Positions 1 through 37,129 of a stretch of DNA of 37,129 nucleotides are shown piece by piece (position 1 is the stretch's first letter; the number at the start of each line of letters is the position of its first letter). This DNA comes from Hemicentrotus pulcherrimus. Its lineage: Eukaryota; Echinodermata; Echinoidea; Camarodonta; Strongylocentrotidae. The stretch lies in NCBI GenBank assembly GCA_003118195.1, contig BEXV01000099.1, positions 42,715 to 79,843 of the forward strand. The letters run 5' to 3'. The notes under the pieces are model-generated. The model did not search any database. It was not told where the DNA came from and was given only the letters and a program-made list of their open reading frames with translations. A program made the translations under genes and the position numbers.

Positions 1-3000
1 TCAATCAGTTTAATCTTGGCCATCACAAGAAGTGGGTTATTGATGTAGACAAATGCTCATGTACCCTTTACAACTCTTTTCATGTATGTTATTACCAAAG
101 AAGGAAAAAGCCAGTGAGTTACTCAATAGTGTCTGACAGTAATGTCTAGCAAGTAACGAGTTTCCTTGCATAACTGGAATATGAGGACAGTGCTGACGTT
201 TAAATTTCACAGATAGGACATACATGTACATGACATATTCATAATTCCTGCAAAGTTCTACAGCATTTGAGGTTGGCTGCAAAAGGGGCATAGTACCTTT
301 AAGGGAAGGCAAAAAAAAACACAAACACATTATTTGATATCCCTCTTATTATCTTTTTATTGAACAACCTCAATAATTTACTATTTCTTTAATAACTGAA
401 ATAGACAAAAGAATAGATTTCACAGCATACACAAAATCACATAGTTCTATACAACTCTTTCTTTTGCCTCTTTCGTATAATCATATAGTATATAAAAATA
501 ATATACATTTCTCTGTCATTTTTCTGATGTTCTGTACAAAGCCAAGATCAATCATGCCAATTGCTACACCAATTTTCCCGAATTACCCTAGTTTATGTCA
601 AAATACATACTCTGAAACGTAATACCACGACACAATAAGAAAAATATCTTTGTATTGAAATATTTTCTTAGAGATCTAATTACAAAACCAATATTTGTTG
701 AATACCATTGCCTGGTTATTTTTGAAGTTACCATCGAGATATTATCATGTTCCTACTACTAGACCTCTAGTAAGTTAAAATTAAATCTTAATGCCCATTA
801 CAATTTACACAATGTAGCATACCATGTACCAACAGTAACAAACCCCAACACTACAATCATAATTACTAAGTTTAAGTTATCTATTATACTTTTCATTTTC
901 TCCTCACAACCTTTTGTTAACAATATACATTCTAGAACATACTGTACTTTCAATCCATTTCAGCACTTTTTTTGTTGACACTTTTAGACTTTCTTGGTCT
1001 TGGAACAAACTTTACTCGCCTATTCCACACTAATACATTTCCATCACTAACATGATCTAAACATAGCTATATCAAATCTAGTCTCAAATTCTAAACAGTC
1101 TAGAGGGTCTACGATTTGAATTAAGATTATGATATCACCCAGCACGAGAGCTAAAAGGTCATTAACTTGTATCATTCAGAGAGTCTGGCTCTCAACTTCT
1201 CGTCTACAACAAACACAAATCAAAGACTACTCTACAAAAATCAATCGAGCAAATTCAATACCGTATTGTATATCCCATAGAAATTGTGTTCAGATAACGT
1301 TATAAACATCATTGTCACGTTCGCATATTTCAATGGGTGACACACGCGGCTATTGAAATTGGCCGAGGTTGATTTTCAGGAGTCGTTATGATCGTGTAAA
1401 GAGATAAGCTGACATGCAAAGGTCACGTTTTATTTTCCTTCACCGACATAAAGCAAGGCTACATATTATCTGTTTGTTCAGAGCTAGAAGGGCGTTAACG
1501 TCCGTGTAAAAGTATTGGAGCTAACAGCCTTCTGGCTCCCAACGGATGATACACATATCACAAATCAAGCAAAATGTTATGGTTAGACTACAACATGACA
1601 CTAAACAGGTACAGTATGCTACATGAGATAATATAGAGGCTTGCCTACATTTACTCACATATGATATAACGGAGCTTAAATCAAGGTTTAGATAGATATT
1701 TTATCACAACTTCAATATAAACATTCAATGACATTTAGTTTTTCCCCAAAAATTTGTCTATGTGCACATCAAAATATTCAACTTTACAAAATATATTCAT
1801 TCATTATGGCAGTATTTGAAATATTAGACAAGGTAGAATATTTATGATTAATACTTTAAAGTAATAATTTTGCAGATTTTAAATTCACCATTCACCTTCT
1901 AAATTGAAATTAAAACACTAGTTAAAGAAAGAAAATATATACAAGCAATGAGGTTGTGTAGAGCCATACATGTAGGAGTGAGTCACACTGTACCACTTGT
2001 GTCTGCTATTACCAGGCTCCGTCAAATATCATAACAAAGATGACTCTTCATGGATTATGTCATAGAAAGGTTGATAACTTCAGCAGCACAAAAATTGTGC
2101 TTTGTTTAGCATTACTGAGTCCCAATTTCATCCCTCCGCCAACCTTCACCCCCCCCCCCCCCCACTTCCCTTTCTTCAAGTAATGGCAGACACGAAGTCA
2201 GGGTAGTTTCAGCCTTTTGCAAGTCCTCGAGGGGGGCTTTGGATGATTCTGAATGAGTCGAAAATCATTGCATACCAGAGAGAAAACAACAGATCAAACA
2301 ATACCGGTATATTACTTTTACCCTAATGGACAAGAATCTGTCAATTTGGAGTCAGTGTAGAGTCAGATCGGAAGTACGACTGTTAGCAAAATGTGGCGCA
2401 GCAAAAGACGCGTCCGGAAAAGCAAACGGCACAAGTGTTAAAAATCATAACTGAATCACAACCGAGGTAAAACCACATCTTTAGGATATGGAGCCAGTAA
2501 AAGCGTGAACCAGCTCGATGAGGCATCATGTTGGCTTAACTTTTGCTCAGAAATGTCAAATAAGAACTTTCAATGAATAAATATCACCAATTATCATGCA
2601 TTTGGCATTACACGGACACATTTTTTTCTTCAAAAATAGTTTGTTTCTTGCATATGAGGTATGATTGGTGATAACGTGCGAAGGCTTGCAAATAGCTGAA
2701 AATGCTTTTAACCAAACGTGACCTGTGTTTATTCAGGTATGACTGCAGGAAGCCATTTCAGTACAAGACTCTAATAAACATATTCCTCATGTAAAATCAT
2801 ACACATGTATAATTATTTTCATCCATATAAACATGCTCTCAACAAAGTTGATTAAAATGTCTGAATTCAACACCATTGGGAAGATGTATTCCAAAATATA
2901 AAATGAAGATCAGCATGGTGTCAGTTGTACAAATGGGAACTAAATAGTTTCAAGAGTTGGTGTGAAAAATGGGCCCTTATATCAGTCCAAAAATGCAGCA

Positions 3001-3510
3001 TATAAGATTAAGTGGTTAAAAAAAAAGATACACAACACTTATATTTTAAACTGACAAAAAAAAATACGAGTATGCAGTACATCATATGGATAGAATTGTA
3101 ACTATTACAGTAACCATTATGCAACCTCATGTACTATACAATAGTGAATAAGATATACACTCATATGTGCCATGAAGACCTATAATGTATGCATGTCGTG
3201 TCCATGTAACAAATTTGTGCTTTTCAGGCAGCAATACGGACTATTTAGGTCTTACGGCTACGACGAATCTTACAAAAATATTTATTGGGAAATGTTATTC
3301 AAAAGTTGGAAGGGGTTAAAATGACATTTCAACTCGTCTTTTCTTCATTTTTGTAAGCACCAAGTGTATTTCAAGTATCGGTATATTTTAACGGAATTCT
3401 ATTGTAACAAAACATTGGCGAAACCTCTAACAAAACATTACGGAAATAGGGACTCTTCGTTACAAATCAATGGTTACCTTTACTACTTCTACTACTACTA
3501 ATATGCCTTG

Positions 3511-3630
3511 TTTACCCAGGGTAGCCTTATCAGTATTGATACCGTCTCCTTGAGGCCCCTGCAATCATATTATTAACACAGCTTTACCTGAGCTGCCATG
3601 AAAAGGCGCTCAAGCATTCAAGGAATTTCT
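3511..3630. repeat. Dispersed repeat, family B copy 1
   Basis: It contains tacccagggtagcc, then ttgaggcccctgc, then a block with ggcgctcaagcattcaaggaatt. The last part matches the repeat near 13545-13575 (ggcgctctagcatttcaaggaatt). This combination looks like a high-copy interspersed repeat; the class was not determined. Confidence 0.6.
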
Positions 3631-3910
3631 TTGTATTGTTACTATTGCATTATTTACATCAGATTCAACTTTCAGTCTTAATATCACATAATACTGATAC
3701 GGGTGTTGAGATTAGATTCACAAATCAAAAATGCATCCTTCACATGTATAAACATGTATTGTACATACCGGTATATGATACCGACAAAAGAAATTTGTTC
3801 CTTTTGGAGTAAGATGAAAGGTAAATATTCACTTCTCACAAGTACGAAAAGTCATAGATTAACGAAGAAATAACTTGGGAGTTCAATTAGTAACTGTCTA
3901 TCAGTGAACA

Positions 3911-3930
3911 TACATGTAGGCCTACATGTA
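3911..3930. repeat. Perfect 20-base palindrome
   Basis: The bases tacatgtaggcctacatgta read identically on both strands, and the symmetry stops at the flanking bases. It could extrude as a hairpin or be the core of a short inverted-repeat element. Function unknown. Confidence 0.9.
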
Positions 3931-4217
3931 CTCCTGAAGATTATCTGCAGCATTACACTATGAGCAAGTGCTATCCTTTAAAACGACACATTAATGTTTG
4001 CCTACGTTTGTCTAACATTTGACTTTATAAGAGAGATAAAATCACAAGTTAAATTACGGAACAAAAACACTGTAGAGAGAATAATGTATACAACTGAGAA
4101 GAAATCTGGTTTGATTACGATATGCCAAACAATTGCAGCACTGATAGATTCACACACAAGGTCTATGTTGTATACCTACAATGTAGAACATTTTGTATAC
4201 CGGTAGGTATTCAATTG

Positions 4218-4470
4218 AAGCGATACAGAACTGATGAACTTTCTGCCCTAGTGTAGTTTATTGCACAGCGCCATCTCATGGTCAACTTGCCAACAGTGCG
4301 TAATCCAATACATAATTCCCACTTCGCAGACGGAGGACTCGAAGCAAGAACCAACAGCACAGCTAGGGGAGCAGCAAGATATGGAACCATACTGCGAAAG
4401 CTGACCCGAGACGGCGCTAAAAGGGAATTTCCCAGTAGTGCTTTTAGTACAGTAACAGTATGGCATTAAA
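4218..4470 (+). repeat. Dispersed repeat, family A copy 1
   Basis: About 250 bases, starting gaagcgatacagaactgatg and ending cagtatggcattaaa. It is clearly related to 25102-25312 and 30066-30315; shared blocks are gaactttctgccct, ttgcacagcgccatctcatg, caagaaccaacagcaca and agtatggctttaa. Inside, agcgccatctca near the left and cgagacggcgct near the right are imperfect inverted repeats, suggesting a short non-autonomous DNA element. Apparent small ORFs across it are incidental. Confidence 0.75.
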
Positions 4471-5439
4471 TATCACAATGGTGGCTTTTGAGCAGAGGGA
4501 TGGGGAGGGGTAGAATAGGGGCAGTTGAAACTGTGACCTGGATATACAAATTGTTATATATCTGAAAAATTGCTCATTTGAAGATAACCCCAAAAATATA
4601 TAAAGCAAACTGTTGCCATTTGATATGACGAGTTACAAAAATGCCTAAGGATTGAATTCTAGTGGTTTTTTACACGTTACTCTTATAACCTTTCTATAAT
4701 AGGATAATCAGTCAAACCTGAAATATGCTGAGAAAATAATAAAAACACTAAAGCATAACGAAACAGGGGGAAAAGTAATATCAAATTCATCAAATCTAAT
4801 GCCTAAAATAAGAAAAGAAAAATGTGCAAGAGCATCTGGAAGAACAAAAAATATGCAGGTGCCAACACTCTATTAACACTCAAAACAAAGGATTTCCTGC
4901 TTTTCTTCCATATCAAATATACAATTAATTTAGCCCAAATATTGCTTTAACATTCAATATGGGTACAGCTTGCAAAATTACAAAAACAAATAAACAAACA
5001 ACAATTACCTAACTGAAATACAAATTAAAAAAATTACTATTTAGCACCATTACAAATAAAGCAAATTTTAAGACAAAAATCCTGGTCCAAATTGCCCAAT
5101 TGGGAAGAGGTTAAAATTTTCAGCAAAATTGCTTTCAATGAAAACAGGTGATATCAATCGAAATAATATGATATATCAGTAATAGAATGTAGAGACACTG
5201 TAACAACTGCAGAGAGCTAGAAAGGCATCAACTCATTGACAGTATGTCATTTTACACAATTAAACTTTTGTGGCTCTCTGCAACTAATAAATCAAAATCA
5301 TGTTACTGAATCACTTTAAAACAGAGCATTTGAGCCCTTCTGAACTACATCAAATGATTCATTACCATGGCCAGTATTCAGGAAATTGCCAACACCTATT
5401 CCAGACTTGTAAGAAAAACACTGAAGTAAGGGGTAAGAA

Positions 5440-5722
5440 TTAAAGGGATGGCCTGCTGGAAATCCATGCGTGTTGAATGTCATTCGCTTGTCCTGTATTG
5501 CACGCAAATCCGAAGCGATCATTTTGAAGCAGCGAAAAATTAGCGTTGAGGGTGGGGTGGGTTGCTTTCATGTTCGTTATTCTTCGTGTGAATGCAAGCT
5601 GCATAGGGAATTATGTACAAACCACAGCTCCACGAATCGATTATATACGGAGAATCCAGATTACTGCTCGAGCCGGGCCAAGCTCGAAACCACCACGATC
5701 AGCGACTTTCCGATCCCTTTAA
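5440..5722. mobile_element. TTAA-flanked MITE-like element (piggyBac-type ends)
   Basis: The left edge reads TTAA-AGGGAT and the right edge ATCCCT-TTAA. This is a TTAA target duplication around short inverted ends, the hallmark of piggyBac-superfamily insertion. The interior is richer in GC than its surroundings and has no transposase. The inverted ends are only 6 bases beyond TTAA, so the assignment is moderate. Confidence 0.5.
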
Positions 5723-8071
5723 GGATGAAGTTATGTCACCGAAAGTTAGTCCCCTTTTTGAGATGGACTGCGTATGACCTCCCCATGACATTTCCCAAGA
5801 TATTCGCTATTGTAATCGTAAACCACAACAAAAATGTCTTCAAATATACGAATAACATAAGGGCTTTCAAACATTACCTGGAATGAAGCAAAGGATTTTT
5901 TTTATCATACCGGTACATCCGATACTCCATTATGTATTTTTTTTTCCATCAAAATTTCTATATTGCTGGCAAATTGGCAGTGAACAGCATTTATACAAAC
6001 CTACAGGCATTCCAACACAGTATCTAAACATACTTGAGGCTTTTAATTATTAAATTTCGGCTACTTTCTAAGTGCTAGTTTGCAGCATCTCCATGTGAAT
6101 AGTTACCTGAGAGAAACCCCCTCTATCTGAGATTTTAAAACATTGATACATTCAACTAACGAGACAAATGATCAAAATTTCCATGACACATTGGCATGAT
6201 TTATCTACAAAATGATTGATAATTACAAATTATCTAGGACATCATGCAGTAGTATCAAAGTAAGACATCAGTGTTGTGAGAAAAGAAATTAACTTGAGTT
6301 TTGAAATCTATCAAACTTTCTACTTGTCCAAAACCATGGATGCAGATGAGACAAAGATGTAAATTCCTTAGTCTATTCCGGTCTTATTTTGTCATTGATT
6401 CATTCCTGAATTGTACAATATATAATCTTTGAGGTTGTTCTTAGATTGAAACAAAAAAAAAAAACCCCAAAAAATGAAGATGTCTGTGACAAATAGACAC
6501 CAATAGGAAGCAGTATTACACAAATATTACCAAAAAGAAAACCTGAATATATTTCACACCATATAACTTGACATTGTATTTACTTTGAATTGGGTTTCAA
6601 ACGAAATGGTTATTTCAAATTGTTTCTTAGTCCATCAAACAAAACATGCTTATGTGTGTAGGTTAGTTGCTTTTCACCGTGAATATAGGATTTAATAAGG
6701 ATTTAATGTCTTTTTTCTATGATAATTGTAATACTAGTGTTTGAGGGGATTTTGTCGTACCTACGTCATGCATTTGATTTAAAACGGGATTGGCACACAC
6801 ACCAGCTTTCGTAGATAATGTGAACAAAATATGGATGACTTAATAACATTCCCTACCACCTACCATCCCAAATACACCCCCAAAGTTGTTAATGCACACA
6901 AATTCAAAGCAGCTACAGGTATCACAAATAATTATCAGGAACATACAATATGCATCTTGGAAGACAACAATAGCTCTCAAGCAGCCAAAAATAAATTACC
7001 TGCAGCCACAGAGGATCAAATCAATATGCATAAGAAATATAAGAAATACAATTTGTATAAGAATTAAAGAAAGTACATACAAAAATGAGGGTAAACATTG
7101 CCACTTCACAGTTACACAGTTGCTAATATGCAGATAACATCAAATACAAAAGATGATGTATTAGTTGTACACACATGCCCATTTGTGTTATCTACATAAA
7201 CCATCTGAGTACCCATCAAAACAAATGTGTATGCACTTTTATAAACGACGACAACGGATTCGTCGACTGGTAAATCTATAAACTATTCAATAGCTTCATT
7301 AGGCACACTGTATCACATGCACTAATGAAGATAAGATTGTTATCATGTGAGGTCACTACATAGCTAGCATCTTTGCCATGTTTCTAGATTAGATATATTG
7401 AACTCATAAATGTTACCCTGCATTGAATTTTTTTTTCTTCACATTTTTATTCTGCCAATATGGCATCTCTTGAAAACTTGTATCCTATCACTGAAAAGTT
7501 ACGACACACAGAGACCCTTGCTCAGCTATTTGAAGCTTAAAAGCTTGCGTTTGGACCAACAAACTTCACCTTATCATATTTTTTATTACCTTATGTGGAT
7601 TCACAGCATACACATTTCCATAGTACATCCACGTTTTCTCACTTCAAAGCATCAATAATAAACATTGATAATGCTTTAAATGCAATAAGTTTTTGATATT
7701 TCAATGCATCTTTGCCAACTAGGTAAATGCAAAAGAAATATAAAATTTTCAGAACTGAGGAGACGATACAAAATTGATCAGAAATGAAATATTCATTGCC
7801 TGTTCCACTGACGTTAGGTATCGACTAAATCAAGAAAATTTGACCCAAAATATGAGACATGTAAACATAATAAAAGCTAACATTTCTCTCTATTTATCAC
7901 CTTTAGGCAATTTGAAGACTGGCTGAGTCATAGTATAATGGCAGTAAAGAAACTTTTGTTTTCGTATGTAAACTACACTACTTGTAACATTACACACAAG
8001 TCCTATTTCAACTAGGCTACTTCCCTCTCAGTTATTTGCACTCTGTCTCCCCTACCGACGCAGTGGTAGAA

Positions 8072-36647
<28,576 letters not shown>

Positions 36648-37129
36648 CTGTAAAATAAAGAAAAATTGATACAAAATGAACATCAAATCAAGTCGAATGG
36701 ATTCATCTCTAATTCCCCAGGGGAATTTATCATGGACATTAACTGACAAAACCTATGTGTTTTGTCGCGTACCAATTACACCTACAATTTCAGCATTTCT
36801 GATTCAAACATGAATCAAACAAAACCTCAAATTCTGACCCAAAAATTACTTTCTAAGGATAGACCCAGACATCAGGACAGCTTTCCACAAAACCTTCATT
36901 TAAAGGTAAAGACCAGTATTGAAAACACCCCAATTTCAAAAAATGAAATGGAAGCTCTCATTACCAATCATGTGAATGAATATGTTTTGACTAATACATA
37001 ATGATACAAAATTTGCCGGGAAACCACCTACTAATTCATATATTTGGTAAATTTGTTTCTCTCATGGTCTGTGAGAGATACAGGGTAGTCCCATATACAT
37101 CTTTCTGTGTATAGTGCTTGTAACTTTAC
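36648..37129. other. Right edge of the window, nothing recognised
   Basis: This should be intron upstream of the first visible DOT1L exon. I looked on the minus strand for the expected N-terminal peptide (YPWPLPVY-like in human) and did not find it. The plus-strand open frame at 36762-37001 has no recognisable features. Confidence 0.55.

Larger units (their letters stand above)
1..8071. other. Downstream non-coding region, possible long 3' UTR of DOT1L
   Basis: No open frame here resembles a known protein or shows splice-linked coding structure on either strand. The sequence is AT-rich with many AATAAA-like hexamers on the minus strand, for example at 7446-7451, so a poly(A) site cannot be chosen by eye. 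It holds a poly-C run near 2149-2162, a perfect 20-base palindrome at 3911-3930, and the repeats listed separately (3511-3630, 4218-4470, 5440-5722). Part of it may be DOT1L 3' UTR, since the gene reads leftward into it. Confidence 0.6.

Noticed and set aside
4248..4469. Cysteine-containing small ORFs repeated at 4248, 25159 and 30004
   Set aside because: They overlap family A repeat copies; similarity follows from DNA similarity and the frames break differently in each copy.
5470..5886. 138-codon plus-strand open frame
   Set aside because: It crosses the right edge of a TTAA-flanked element, has no recognisable motif and no splice or codon pattern of a gene.
36762..37001. Plus-strand 79-codon open frame at the right edge
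   Set aside because: No motif, no similarity recognised, opposite to the gene and inside an expected intron.

Overview
The window looks like nuclear DNA of an invertebrate deuterostome, most likely an echinoderm and probably a sea urchin. It is AT-rich, with short exons separated by introns with GT-AG ends and many small interspersed repeats. The organism call is an inference from the degree of divergence of the one gene present and from the style of the repeats; no sequence search was run.

One gene fills about three quarters of the window, entirely on the minus strand: the orthologue of DOT1L, the histone H3 lysine-79 methyltransferase. Twenty-two coding exons were placed by splice sites, phase and protein similarity, from 36647 down to a proposed stop codon at 8072-8074. 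A 23rd exon is a duplicate. Exon lengths, with one duplicate counted, add up to 5178 bases including the stop, which is a whole number of codons (1725 residues). Only the extreme N terminus (about 27 residues in human DOT1L, from memory) lies beyond the right edge. Ten exons (36647-26474) carry the catalytic fold with its S-adenosylmethionine site. The next five or six (24214-17443) carry a ubiquitin-contact helix, basic patches and an AT-hook. Then come coiled-coil exons (16405-13614) and two very long, disordered, Ser/Pro-rich exons (12809-11528 and 11038-9311). The last exon is the least certain.

The introns are full of repeats. These include C-terminal fragments of CR1/L2-like non-LTR retrotransposons (27.1-27.8 kb, 29.3-29.8 kb), reverse-transcriptase relics (13.3 kb, 17.0 kb), a SINE (28.6-28.9 kb), and TA-flanked MITEs ending in CAGTCAAACCTG (17.2, 18.5 and 32.4 kb, and a decayed copy at 26.7 kb). 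There are also TTAA-flanked elements (5.4 kb, 34.0 kb), a 382-bp terminal-inverted-repeat element with a tRNA-like core and a 9-bp target duplication (8.9-9.3 kb), and a repeat family present three times (4.2, 25.1 and 30.1 kb). About 8 kb at the left edge, downstream of the gene, shows no recognisable coding sequence and may include a long 3' UTR.

Two assembly features matter. There is a 119-base N gap at 20539-20657. There is also a single N at 13955 that joins two almost identical 600-base blocks, so one coding exon appears twice; this is most likely an unmerged contig overlap. I found no novel multi-gene system. The most unusual local structures are the tRNA-containing inverted-repeat element, a duplicated splice acceptor beside a catalytic exon, and an inverted repeat pair that brackets two catalytic exons.
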